Shown in pieces: positions 8,287-16,877 of a stretch of 64,000 nucleotides of DNA. Source of the DNA: JABCPE02 sp963520375 (lineage in GTDB: Bacteria > Bacteroidota > Bacteroidia > Flavobacteriales > Weeksellaceae); NCBI GenBank assembly GCA_963520375.1, contig CAUQQF010000008.1, positions 7,021-71,020 on the forward strand. The letters are read 5' to 3'. The notes under the pieces were generated by a model that saw only the letters and a program-made list of their open reading frames with translations, was not told the DNA's origin and did not search any database. Numbering within the stretch: the first letter of the stretch is position 1; each line of letters starts with the position of its first letter. The translations under genes were made by a program, and so were the position numbers.

Positions 8287-8856
8287 ATGACAGATAAAGA
8301 AATTAATAAGGAAATAGGGGATTATTTTCTATCAGACGCAAAAGAGTTTTTAAAGCGATACGATTTATTAGTAGAAAATGCAACAAATCTTGGACTAAGG
8401 ATAAAACTTATTGTTGAATTAATATTTTCCTTAGAGTGTGCTTTAAAATCATTATTTCTCTATGAAACAAAGTTAGAACCCAAAAAAGCATATAGAGTTG
8501 TAAAAAAGGATCTTAGTCACAATATTGAAAAAATCATTAATAAACTAACTCCTGAAAGCAAACAAAAAATTAAAGACATTTTGCAAACAGATTATAAAAA
8601 ATATCAGATTTTTCATCGTTATACTTTTGAAAGCGAAATTTCGTTTAGAAATGAATATGGTATATTAGATGAGAAGTATTATGATAGTATAGATCATATT
8701 ATGATTAAGAATAAACTATATGATGAAACAGTAGAAATTATTAAGTTTATAGAAAATAAATATCCCACTAAATTTGAAATTATTTCATTTGAGAATATAG
8801 ATATTAGTAAATTACAATCTGATTTCAATGAAATAAAAGAAGTTTTAAAATCTTAA
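8287..8856 (+). CDS. Helical HEPN-like protein, unknown function
   Basis: 189 residues, predicted almost wholly alpha-helical. The N-terminal half (AKEFLKRYDLLVENA, then ELIFSLECALKSLF, then LSHNIEKIINKL near 76-87) resembles helical nucleotide-transferase-partner or HEPN-type proteins such as those found in abortive-infection loci. The canonical HEPN R-x4-6-H nuclease motif is not clear, so this is a fold-level guess only. It shares the very AT-rich composition of the upstream zinc-ribbon gene and lies 31 bases after it. A defence role is possible but not shown. Confidence 0.5.
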   Translation: MTDKEINKEIGDYFLSDAKEFLKRYDLLVENATNLGLRIKLIVELIFSLECALKSLFLYETKLEPKKAYRVVKKDLSHNIEKIINKLTPESKQKIKDILQTDYKKYQIFHRYTFESEISFRNEYGILDEKYYDSIDHIMIKNKLYDETVEIIKFIENKYPTKFEIISFENIDISKLQSDFNEIKEVLKS

Positions 8857-8954
8857 TTTTTTATACAGTCATACAATATAGGGAACTGCATTAGAGCGTT
8901 TTCGGAGAAAAAGCACAAAAAAAATCAAGGAAAATTTAACCAAAAGTCCATAAA

Positions 8955-8979
8955 AAATCCCTATCACAGATAGGGATTT
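8955..8979 (-). terminator. Terminator of the nusB-DUF1573-yajC operon
   Basis: Perfect 11-bp stem AAATCCCTATC / GATAGGGATTT with a 3-base loop. Read on the minus strand it ends in a T run and lies just after the yajC stop. Confidence 0.85.
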
Positions 8980-8984
8980 GTTTG

Positions 8985-9275
8985 TTATTTCTTTTCTTCG
9001 CTATCCTCAGGAAAACGGCTGAGAGTAAGGTCTTTGGATATTGCAGCTAATTCCATTTTTAGCTTACCAGAAAGCGTCTCGATGACTACGCCGTCTTCTG
9101 CAATGGAGAAGATGCGCCCATGGATACCAGAAGTCGTTACGACTCTTCTCCCTGGCTTCAGATTCTCCTGAAATTGTTTTTCTTTTTTCTGTTTCGTGAG
9201 CTGTGGTCTTATCATTAGGAAATAGAATGCGACCAAAATCAGCAGCGGCATTATGAACTGTTGTAAGTTTTCCAT
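8985..9275 (-). CDS. yajC: Preprotein translocase subunit YajC
   Basis: 96 residues: one N-terminal transmembrane helix (about 6-22, ending MIRPQ, the YajC signature), then a soluble beta domain (KPGRRVVTTSGIHGRIFSI). YajC binds SecDF and the SecYEG holotranslocon in the inner membrane. It is last in a three-gene minus-strand operon, 24 bases after the DUF1573 gene, and is followed by a strong terminator. Confidence 0.95.
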   Translation of the reverse strand: MENLQQFIMPLLILVAFYFLMIRPQLTKQKKEKQFQENLKPGRRVVTTSGIHGRIFSIAEDGVVIETLSGKLKMELAAISKDLTLSRFPEDSEEKK

Positions 9276-9299
9276 TTTTATTAAAGTTTTTCTAAGTGA

Positions 9300-9734
9300 T
9301 TATTGTACATTCGCCTTAAAACTCAGTGTAACAGGAGAGTTTTCTGCGTTCATGAATACTTGTGCGGTTTTTGTTACAGCTCCGGAGAAGTTTTTGGAGT
9401 CAAAACTCAGCGTTACTTGTCCCTTTTCTCCTGGCGCGATGGCATCTTTGGTGTAATCAGGAGCGGTGCATCCGCATGCAGGCTGCACGGAGTTGATGTA
9501 TAGAGGCTTGTCGCCCGTATTGGTTACTTCGTAGATATGCTGTACTACTTCACCTTTTTTCATCGTTCCAAAATCGTGCTCTTCTTTAGCAAAACTCGCC
9601 TTCGTCATTGGTTGTTCTGGTTTAGATTCTTCCACAACTTCTGGCATTGGGTCTGCTTTTTCGTTTTTTTGGCAAGATACTACGGCGAGGAGCATCATCA
9701 GCCCTATTCCTGAAAGTTTCAAAGTATTTTTCAT
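9300..9734 (-). CDS. DUF1573 lipoprotein
   Basis: 144 residues with a lipoprotein signal (lipobox AVVSC, Cys21). The mature chain is a single immunoglobulin-like beta domain typical of DUF1573: AKEEHDFGTMKKGEVVQHIYEV-type start (split here as HDFGTMKKGE and HIYEVTNTGD) and the conserved PACGCTAPDY. In Bacteroidota these sit in the periplasm or outer membrane; the function is not known. It lies between nusB and yajC, an arrangement common in Flavobacteriia. Confidence 0.9.
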   Translation of the reverse strand: MKNTLKLSGIGLMMLLAVVSCQKNEKADPMPEVVEESKPEQPMTKASFAKEEHDFGTMKKGEVVQHIYEVTNTGDKPLYINSVQPACGCTAPDYTKDAIAPGEKGQVTLSFDSKNFSGAVTKTAQVFMNAENSPVTLSFKANVQ

Positions 9735-9763
9735 TTCTTTTTTGGTTATTTTAAGGTTAAAAT

Positions 9764-10669
9764 TTAATTTCTATTGTTGCTTTTGATGTATCGGTCAAGG
9801 ATTCCATTTACAAAGATTTGAGATTTGTCAGTAGCGAAAGCCTTTGCGATTTCTATATATTCATTGATGATGATTCTGGCAGGCGTCAGAGGGAAATAGT
9901 CCAGTTCTGAAATAGCGGTAGCCAAAATGATTTTGTCCATTAGCGAGATACGGTCTAAATCCCAGTTCTCCAGTCTTCCTTCTATCTTTTTTTCGGTTTC
10001 TTCCCAGTGGTTCAGGGTTTCGTTGAGCAGTTTCAGAGCGAAATTTCTATCGTCTTCATCTTTTATCATTTTTATCAAAGTATGCGAAGGCTTGTCCTTG
10101 CTGAGGAAACCGAGAGTTTTCTGTGTCATGGAGTTGGCGATGTGGAAATCATCCGCCCAGTGAAGTTCTAAATCTTCTAAATGGTTCTGGAAATCCTCGT
10201 TTTCAGCAACATACCTTAGGAAAACTTTTCCGATGAATTTTTGGTCTTCCTCGAAAGAAAATTCATCTCCTTTCATATAATCTTGAAAGAGTTTGCTGGC
10301 TTTTATTTTGTTAAAAACCTTGATGAGCAGGTCATCATGGATATCCCAGATTAGATTTTGATGTTTAGTGCTGAAAGACAATCTTTCTTCGTTTTGCTCA
10401 AGAAGTTCTATCGCTTGATTTCGGATAAATTTCCGATTGGGATTGAGGTCTTCTTCAGTTTTGATGTACTTGTTTTTGTTCAGCTCCATTTGTTTCTCCG
10501 CGATTTTTTTCAAGGCGATGAGAAAATTAAGCTGATAGATGTACAAAGAGTAAATCTTATCTATTTCGGCAAACATATTTCTTGCCAAAACATCCTGTTT
10601 TATAGGATTCTGCTGATAAGAATAAAGGGTCTGGATGGTTTTTTCTCGTAATTGTCTTCTTCCTAACAT
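9764..10669 (-). CDS. nusB: Transcription antitermination factor NusB (long form)
   Basis: 301 residues, about twice the length of the E. coli protein. The N-terminus keeps the NusB opening LGRRQLREKTIQTLYSYQQ. The conserved NusB helices fall in about the last 110 residues (RISLMDKIILATAISEL; PARIIINEYIEIAKAFATDKS; FVNGILDRY). The extra middle helices are normal for Bacteroidota. NusB with NusE (S10) binds boxA to support rRNA antitermination. It is first in the operon with the DUF1573 lipoprotein and yajC. Confidence 0.95.
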   Translation of the reverse strand: MLGRRQLREKTIQTLYSYQQNPIKQDVLARNMFAEIDKIYSLYIYQLNFLIALKKIAEKQMELNKNKYIKTEEDLNPNRKFIRNQAIELLEQNEERLSFSTKHQNLIWDIHDDLLIKVFNKIKASKLFQDYMKGDEFSFEEDQKFIGKVFLRYVAENEDFQNHLEDLELHWADDFHIANSMTQKTLGFLSKDKPSHTLIKMIKDEDDRNFALKLLNETLNHWEETEKKIEGRLENWDLDRISLMDKIILATAISELDYFPLTPARIIINEYIEIAKAFATDKSQIFVNGILDRYIKSNNRN

Positions 10670-10782
10670 TTTTCAAAGAACTTTAAGTGGGCAAAGATAA
10701 AAAAATAAAATATTCAATATCAAACATCAATTATTTTTTTGATGAATTTTGTATCTTTACGCCGTTATTAAGCAGATTGAAA

Positions 10783-11895
10783 GTGAAAAGAAAAATTATC
10801 TTTTGGACAGTTCTTTTAGGGCTGTTTTCTTGTGAAAAAAAAGAGAATTTGGAAAAAATTTCTTCCAAAGAGAATGATGATTCGCTCAAAAAAATAGAAC
10901 GCCCACAGCCAGAGGAAAAAATTAAAAAAGATGTTATAAACATAGTAGCGGTGGGTGATATTATGATAGGAAGCGCCTATCCGTCTAAAAAATATCTTCC
11001 GAAAGATGATGCGGCAGGAAGTTTTTCAGAGGTAAAAAATCATTTGAAAGGAGACATCGTTTTTGGGAATTTGGAGGGCGTTTTTTTAGATGAAGGCGAA
11101 TCCCAAAAATGCGAGGACAAAGAACCTCAAAGCTGCTATGTTTTCAGAATGCCGGAGCGATACGGGAAAATCATCAAAGAAGCTGGGTTTAACCTCATGA
11201 GCACCGCGAACAATCACGCAGGAGATTTTGGACTGTTGGGAAGAAAAACTACAGCCAAAGTTCTTGACAATGCAGGGATTTATCATGCAGGGACAAAGGA
11301 GTATCCAGTTGTGATTTTCGAGAAAGAAAATATAAAATACGGCTTCTGCGCCTTTGCACCGAATAAAAATATGCTTTCCCTGCTGGATGTCAAAAAAGCC
11401 AAAGAGATAGTACAGGAGCTAAAATCCCAAACGGATATTACCATCGTTTCTTTTCATGGCGGTGCGGAAGGGACAGAGCATGTGAGAGTTCCTAAAAAGG
11501 CAGAAATTTTTTACGGAGAAAATAGAGGCGATGTACATCATTTCGCGCGTTCTGTGGTGGATGCAGGAGCGGATATCGTGCTGGGACACGGTCCGCATGT
11601 GACCCGTGCAGTAGAGGTTTATAAAAATAAATTCATAGCCTACAGTCTTGGGAATTTTAATACTTACGGGAGGTTCAGCCTTACGGGGGACAAAGGCATC
11701 GCGCCCTTGTTGGACATAAAACTAAAATCCAATGGCGATTTTCTCTCCGCAAAGGTGGTTTCTGTAAAGCAGACCAAAGAAAAAGGACTGGAGCTGGATG
11801 CAGAAAACAGGGCTTTTCAGCGAATAAAACAGCTCACAAAACTGGACTTCCCAGAGCAGAATCTGAAATTTGAAGAAAACACGATAAAACTCTGA
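10783..11895 (+). CDS. CapA/PgsA-family lipoprotein
   Basis: 370 residues from GTG 10783. An earlier in-frame GTG at 10687 would overlap the promoter-like sequence (TATCTTTA near 10751) and hide the lipoprotein signal, so the later start is chosen: MKRKIIFWTVLLGLFSC, lipobox Cys17. The body is a calcineurin-like CapA domain: VAVGDIMIGS, GDIVFGNLEG, STANNHAGDFG, VSFHGGAEGTE, VLGHGPHVTRAVE and YSLGNF. Relatives take part in poly-gamma-glutamate capsule synthesis, but with no capB/C nearby the substrate here is unknown. Confidence 0.88.
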   Translation: MKRKIIFWTVLLGLFSCEKKENLEKISSKENDDSLKKIERPQPEEKIKKDVINIVAVGDIMIGSAYPSKKYLPKDDAAGSFSEVKNHLKGDIVFGNLEGVFLDEGESQKCEDKEPQSCYVFRMPERYGKIIKEAGFNLMSTANNHAGDFGLLGRKTTAKVLDNAGIYHAGTKEYPVVIFEKENIKYGFCAFAPNKNMLSLLDVKKAKEIVQELKSQTDITIVSFHGGAEGTEHVRVPKKAEIFYGENRGDVHHFARSVVDAGADIVLGHGPHVTRAVEVYKNKFIAYSLGNFNTYGRFSLTGDKGIAPLLDIKLKSNGDFLSAKVVSVKQTKEKGLELDAENRAFQRIKQLTKLDFPEQNLKFEENTIKL

Positions 11896-11915
11896 TTTTT
11901 CAGTTGAACAAAGAT

Positions 11916-11962
11916 AAAATCCTATTCGAGGGTGTAAAATGACAACTCGGTAGGATTTTTTC
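11916..11962 (+). terminator. Terminator after the CapA-type gene
   Basis: AAAATCCTA and TAGGATTTTT pair, with an inner CGAG/CTCG stem, followed by a T-rich run. Confidence 0.65.
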
Positions 11963-12043
11963 TATTTTTTAGATATGAAATTTTAAATTTGAATATTTTT
12001 AAATAAAAAAAACATCAATTTATTTAAAAAACACTACTGTGCA

Positions 12044-12074
12044 TTGCATAGTTTCGAAAAATTATTTATGTTTG
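12044..12074 (+). promoter_or_regulatory. Bacteroidota promoter of the TonB-dependent barrel gene
   Basis: TTG at 12044-12046, 20-base spacer, TATGTTTG at 12067-12074; start codon at 12103. Matches the TTG-N17-23-TAnnTTTG pattern. Confidence 0.65.
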
Positions 12075-12102
12075 CGACAAGAAATCATAAAATTAATATA
12101 AA

Positions 12103-14250
12103 ATGAAAAAACAAATTGTATTATTATCGCTCCTTATTTCTGCGATGGGATGGGCACAAGAAGATAAACCACAAGCCCCAAAGAAAGAAAAGGAAATAAA
12201 AGAAGTAACAATTACGAAAACCAAAAAAGCGGTGGAGCAGAAGGCTGACCGCACGATATTTGATTTTTCTGAACAGCCGAATCTCAACACGGGAACGGCT
12301 CTGGAAGGAATCAAAAAACTGCCAGGGCTTATCGTTTCAGACCTTACAGGTATGGCGTATCAAGGGAAAATGCTGGATGTCTATATGGATGGGCGACCGC
12401 TGAACATTACCAGCAATGAGCTGAATGCCTTTCTAGAAGGAATGCCCGCAAATGCCATAGACAGAATAGAAGTGGTAACTAGCCCAGGGGCGGAATATCC
12501 AGCGACTTCTGGTGGTGCGATTCTGAATATAATCACTTCAAAATCAGCGAAAAGCTATCTTACTGCGACTTATTCTGGGAATTACTCATTTAGTAATTAT
12601 GACAAATACCGAAGTAAAACGAACAACTCTATTTTGCTCAATTCCAAAAACAGATGGTTCGGCTGGCAGCTGAATGTAGGGCAGAACTATCTCGAAAATA
12701 TGAAAAACAATGAAGTAGATGGTATTTCGAGTATATTTAATGATGAAAGGAACAGAGGCTATTTTGCAAAAGCGGCTTTGACTTTTGATTTTAGCCAAAA
12801 TGACAGATTGCTATTAAATTACAACCTGAATTATAGTAATAATGATGCTGCGGTTCAGAGTAATGGGATTTACAGCGGACTGAGCTACAATAGACAAGAC
12901 GAAATCGGAAGCATGAGGCTGAGACATGAAGCTTCGGCAGCATACCAAAAAAGATTTAGCGGTTCGGATAGGAAATTGGATTTTAAATTCACTTATACTA
13001 AAAGGGATAATGATTTTGAACAGAAAAACTTGTTTTTAAATCAAATTCCTACTAATCAACTTGTTTTGGATAACAGCTCAGATGCGAGAACGGCCGAATT
13101 TAGAGTGGATTTTTCCCAGCCGCTCAATATTTTTGATAAAGGTAAAATCAGCGTTGGTGGGCTTTACGAAAGACTAGATTTTACTACCAAAAGCAGAGGA
13201 ATTACCAATTTGGACTACCAGAGACAGACGGCGTCTTCTTATGTAGAGTTGCAGACTACGATAGGGAAGCTGGATTTTATCCTCGGAACTCGTGCCGAAG
13301 ATTATGACATCAGCGGGACTACATACAACAGCAATACTCATCAATACGATGATTTGCATAAGTTCAAGCAGTACCGCCTTTTTCCAAATGCCAGTGTGCA
13401 GTATAATTTCATGAAAGGAGTGAATTTTGCAGTTAATTATAATAAGAAAATCAGCCTGCCAAGTATTTCTCTTTTGAACCCAAATAACAATACTTATGGA
13501 AATGGTAACTTTGGAATATCAGGAAATGCAAATTTACAACCAACAATTTTTGATAATATAGAAGCGAAGATTTCTGCGTTTGATTATGTATTTCTAGGGT
13601 ATAATTTAAGCTTGGTTAATAACCAAATTATACAAAAAATGATTCGTCGCGGCGATGAGGTCTCTGTAATCAATGAAAATATTTCCTCTGTGAAAATACA
13701 TAATTTCAATATAGGATTCCCAATTCCATTTATGATTTTTACAAAGTCAATCAAGGAAATCATGGGTTCTATGAGTACAATCAATCCTGATAAAGTCAGC
13801 TTTTTGTATTTCTTTGCAAATTATCAGTTGCAGAGGCTTTCGGAAATCAAGCCTAATGGACTTTGGTTTTTAAACTTAAATGCTCAAATTGTATTACCAA
13901 AGGGAATAAAACTGAATGCTAACTATAGTTATATTCCAGCAAAGGTAGGATATTTCTATTTCCAAACTGACGAACCATTGAATAATACGCTGGATATCAC
14001 ACTATCAAGAAAATTCATGAGTGACAGATTAAATGTTTCATTATATGTGAATGATGTGTTTAATACGAATAAAATGTCCTCTCGCTCTGTTTATCAGACA
14101 CCTAATGTGTTGATCAGAGATAAGAGTGATACCCGTACTTTTGGGATTTCTGTAAATTATAAAATCCCTACGAGAAATAAATTAGCCAAAGAAAATCCTA
14201 ATATGCTGGGTAGTGACAAAAAAGAAGACGATGGAGGATTGATAAAATAA
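12103..14250 (+). CDS. TonB-dependent outer-membrane beta-barrel protein
   Basis: 715 residues with signal peptide (cleavage after GWAQ, residue 19). Residues about 35-150 are a plug domain: a TonB-box-like EIKEVTITKTKKA, LNTGTALEGIKKLPGLIV, then IDRIEVVTSPGAEYPATSGGAILNI. The rest is a barrel of aromatic-flanked strands resembling the outer membrane beta-barrel 3 family. The usual N-terminal carboxypeptidase-like repeat is missing, which is a normal variant. No SusD partner or metal-handling gene is adjacent, so the substrate is unknown. It ends in a convergent terminator shared with the next gene. Confidence 0.88.
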   Translation: MKKQIVLLSLLISAMGWAQEDKPQAPKKEKEIKEVTITKTKKAVEQKADRTIFDFSEQPNLNTGTALEGIKKLPGLIVSDLTGMAYQGKMLDVYMDGRPLNITSNELNAFLEGMPANAIDRIEVVTSPGAEYPATSGGAILNIITSKSAKSYLTATYSGNYSFSNYDKYRSKTNNSILLNSKNRWFGWQLNVGQNYLENMKNNEVDGISSIFNDERNRGYFAKAALTFDFSQNDRLLLNYNLNYSNNDAAVQSNGIYSGLSYNRQDEIGSMRLRHEASAAYQKRFSGSDRKLDFKFTYTKRDNDFEQKNLFLNQIPTNQLVLDNSSDARTAEFRVDFSQPLNIFDKGKISVGGLYERLDFTTKSRGITNLDYQRQTASSYVELQTTIGKLDFILGTRAEDYDISGTTYNSNTHQYDDLHKFKQYRLFPNASVQYNFMKGVNFAVNYNKKISLPSISLLNPNNNTYGNGNFGISGNANLQPTIFDNIEAKISAFDYVFLGYNLSLVNNQIIQKMIRRGDEVSVINENISSVKIHNFNIGFPIPFMIFTKSIKEIMGSMSTINPDKVSFLYFFANYQLQRLSEIKPNGLWFLNLNAQIVLPKGIKLNANYSYIPAKVGYFYFQTDEPLNNTLDITLSRKFMSDRLNVSLYVNDVFNTNKMSSRSVYQTPNVLIRDKSDTRTFGISVNYKIPTRNKLAKENPNMLGSDKKEDDGGLIK

Positions 14251-14254
14251 TAAA

Positions 14255-14287
14255 AAATCCCTCATTTACGAGGGATTTATTTTTTTT
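14255..14287. terminator. Bidirectional terminator
   Basis: AAATCCCTC (14255-14263) / GAGGGATTT (14270-14278), flanked by A and T runs, between convergent barrel genes. Confidence 0.85.
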
Positions 14288-14792
14288 AGTTAAGGTCAAA
14301 AGCTGCACCGATTTGGAAAGTAAACTGGTTGTTTAGTCTTTCGTATCCAGCTGCGCTTGTTTTGTATCTTGCGATAGGGAAGGTGATTTCAGAGAATACT
14401 CCAAAACCTTTGTTAAAGAAGTATCTAGCACCGATATGCCCTCCAAAGTTTTTCAAGCTTAAGCTCAAACCTGGGTAAACATCCAGCTGTTCAGGTAGGT
14501 TCATAACTCCGCCTAAATTAGCATTGAATCTCCCACGAAGGTCAAATCTATCTCCGACAGGAGCTTTTTCTACTCCATTAACATTGTGTTTCGTTCCTAA
14601 AAGATAGCTCATCTGTAATCCTACTGAGAAGCTTCTTCCCAGTCCATAGTCAGCTCCTGCTGTGACACCTGTACCTTTGCTTTGGATGTTAGCTCCTACA
14701 TAAGCTCTGATATCATTAGCACCAGTGAATGCTTCCTGTGAATATGCCACAGAAGAAATTGCCAAAAGCAATCCTGCAATTATTTTTTTCAT
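14286..14792 (-). CDS. Outer-membrane beta-barrel protein, small
   Basis: 168 residues with signal peptide (cleavage after VAYSQ). The mature chain is eight or so amphipathic strands with glycine and aromatic residues (VGLQMSYLLG, LRGRFNANLGG, GGHIGARYFF) and ends with a Phe-x-Leu-Asn type barrel tail. It looks like a small porin-like or structural outer-membrane protein of the kind annotated DUF6646 in Flavobacteriia (family number from memory). Function unknown. It stands divergent from maeB. Confidence 0.78.
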   Translation of the reverse strand: MKKIIAGLLLAISSVAYSQEAFTGANDIRAYVGANIQSKGTGVTAGADYGLGRSFSVGLQMSYLLGTKHNVNGVEKAPVGDRFDLRGRFNANLGGVMNLPEQLDVYPGLSLSLKNFGGHIGARYFFNKGFGVFSEITFPIARYKTSAAGYERLNNQFTFQIGAAFDLN

Positions 14793-14922
14793 AAATCAAA
14801 TTATTTTTGGCAAAAATAAAAATTATTTTTAAAATCAATATTTTCAATTAAAATATAATGATAATTCCGAAAAAAAGCAGAAATTTGCGGACTCTATTCC
14901 GAGAAATAATAATCGAACTAAA

Positions 14923-16206
14923 ATGATGGAAAACAATAAAGAAAACTTGAAAAAAGCTGCTCTGGACTATCACAGAGCCGAGCCCAAAGGGAAAATTCAA
15001 ATGGTGCCGTCCAAACCCTACGCTACACAATGGGATCTGAGTCTGGCGTATTCTCCTGGAGTGGCAGAACCTTGTCTTGAAATAGAAAAAGATGCCTCCA
15101 AGGTCTATGAATACACATCTAAAGGAAATCTCGTGGCTGTAATCAGTAACGGAACGGCTGTTCTGGGGCTTGGCGACATCGGTGCAGAGGCTTCTAAACC
15201 TGTGATGGAGGGCAAAGGGCTTTTGTTCAAAGTGTTTGCAGATATCAATGTTTTTGACATAGAAGTTAATGAAAAAGACCCTGATAAATTTGTAGAAATC
15301 GTGAAAGCGATAGCGCCTACTTTTGGGGGGATAAATTTGGAAGATATCAAAGCGCCAGAAGCTTTTTATATAGAAAAAAGACTAAAAGAAGAACTGGATA
15401 TTCCACTGATGCACGATGACCAGCACGGAACGGCGATTATCTCCGCAGCGGCATTGCTCAATGGTTTAGAAATAGCAGGAAAAAAGATAGAGGACATAAA
15501 AATGGTGGTAAATGGCGCAGGTGCGGCGGCTATTGCGTGTTCTAAACTTTACATAGAGCTGGGCTTGAAAAAAGAAAACATCATAATGTGCGACAGCAAG
15601 GGAGTTATCAGCCATAAGAGAACCAACCTTACGCCTGAGAAATTGGATTTTGTACAAAATACCGAAGCAGAAACTTTGGATGAGGTTTTGGAGGGAGCAG
15701 ATGTTTTCATTGGACTTTCCAAAGGGAATGTTCTGAAACCTGAGGTTTTAGCAAAAATGGCGGAAAATCCTATTGTTTTTGCTTTGGCAAATCCTATTCC
15801 AGAGATAAACTATGATTTAGCAAAACAGACCCGCCCAGATGTGATTATGGCAACGGGAAGAAGTGACTATCCTAATCAGGTAAATAATGTTTTGGGATTC
15901 CCTTACATATTCCGTGGAGCGCTGGATGTGCAGGCGACAGACATCAATGAAGAGATGAAAATAGCGGCGGTTCATGCCATTGCGGATTTAGCGAAAGAAC
16001 CAGCAACGGAAGAAGTGAAAAAGGCTTATAATTTGGCTGAAATCAGCTTTGGGAAAGATTATTTCATTCCGAAACCACTTGACGGCAGACTATTTACAAA
16101 AGTTTCTACCGCAGTTGCCAAAGCAGCCGTAGAAAGTGGAGTTGCAAGAAAACCAATCAGTGATTTTGCTGAATATGAAAAACAGCTTTCTGAAAGGAAA
16201 AAATAA
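14923..16206 (+). CDS. maeB: Malic enzyme (short form)
   Basis: 427 residues. Malate to pyruvate plus CO2 with NAD(P). Visible motifs: AYSPGVAEPC near 44-53, IGAEASKPVMEGKG, PLMHDDQHGTAI for metal and substrate binding, and the dinucleotide-binding VNGAGAAAIA. The chain matches the catalytic half of MaeB but lacks the C-terminal phosphotransacetylase-like domain (about 330 residues) that many relatives carry; the stop is followed directly by a terminator, so this is a true short form. Single-gene transcript. Confidence 0.93.
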   Translation: MMENNKENLKKAALDYHRAEPKGKIQMVPSKPYATQWDLSLAYSPGVAEPCLEIEKDASKVYEYTSKGNLVAVISNGTAVLGLGDIGAEASKPVMEGKGLLFKVFADINVFDIEVNEKDPDKFVEIVKAIAPTFGGINLEDIKAPEAFYIEKRLKEELDIPLMHDDQHGTAIISAAALLNGLEIAGKKIEDIKMVVNGAGAAAIACSKLYIELGLKKENIIMCDSKGVISHKRTNLTPEKLDFVQNTEAETLDEVLEGADVFIGLSKGNVLKPEVLAKMAENPIVFALANPIPEINYDLAKQTRPDVIMATGRSDYPNQVNNVLGFPYIFRGALDVQATDINEEMKIAAVHAIADLAKEPATEEVKKAYNLAEISFGKDYFIPKPLDGRLFTKVSTAVAKAAVESGVARKPISDFAEYEKQLSERKK

Positions 16207-16226
16207 TTTGAATTTTATAGAAATTA

Positions 16227-16256
16227 AATCCTCTTTACCAAAGGAGGATTTTTTTC
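16227..16256 (+). terminator. Terminator of the malic enzyme gene
   Basis: AAATCCTC..TTT pairs with AAAGGAGGATTT (one bulge), then a T run. Confidence 0.8.
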
Positions 16257-16300
16257 ATTTTAAAATTTTAAATTTGCCTAAAATTTTAAATTATTGATTT

Positions 16301-16789
16301 ATGAAAAAATTTAATTATTTATTGGTTGCATTGTTTTCTTTTTTAGTGATTGGTTGTAACAGGAGTGATGAGATGCCTCCGCGCCCGCAGGATCATCTGA
16401 TAGGAAGCTGGTCTCTTGAAAAAACGCGATTGAAAGGGAATATGATAATACTTGGGATAAATACGCCAATAGATATGGATGCGCCGATTACTTCTTGTGA
16501 AAAAAAGACAAAGACTACTTTTTTGCCAGGTGGTACAGGAACTACAGAGGTGTGGGCTGATCTAAATCTATCTGGAAACTGTCAAAAGAAAAGAGATGGA
16601 AATATTACCTACACTTTTGACAAGGATACCAAAGAATTGGTTGTACATTTAGGGCCAGAGACAACTCGTTCCATAGTGAAAAAACTTACAAGTACAGAGC
16701 TGGAAGCAGAGGGAAGCGTTACTAATCTGCAAGTGATGGGAATTACCTTTACAGGGACAGTTTATGTGACAATGAAAAAAAACAACTAG
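16301..16789 (+). CDS. Lipocalin-like lipoprotein
   Basis: 162 residues with lipobox VIGC (Cys19). The mature chain begins with the lipocalin-like LIGSWSLEK (GxW motif) and continues as an antiparallel beta barrel (TTFLPGGTGTTEVW, NITYTFDKDTKELVVHL). This is the common lipocalin-like family of Bacteroidota; ligand unknown. A TAAATTTG box lies at 16269-16276, 25 bases before the start, and a hairpin terminator follows the gene, so it is transcribed alone. Confidence 0.8.
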   Translation: MKKFNYLLVALFSFLVIGCNRSDEMPPRPQDHLIGSWSLEKTRLKGNMIILGINTPIDMDAPITSCEKKTKTTFLPGGTGTTEVWADLNLSGNCQKKRDGNITYTFDKDTKELVVHLGPETTRSIVKKLTSTELEAEGSVTNLQVMGITFTGTVYVTMKKNN

Positions 16790-16809
16790 TTTTAAATTAA
16801 AATATTCAT

Positions 16810-16838
16810 AAGCCTTACTTTTTAGTAAGGCTTTTTCA
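16810..16838 (+). terminator. Terminator of the lipocalin-like gene
   Basis: AAGCCTTACT (16810-16819) / AGTAAGGCTT (16824-16833) followed by TTT. Confidence 0.8.
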
Positions 16839-16877
16839 TTTCAAAATATTAAATTTGCCTCTTTAAATCATCAGACC

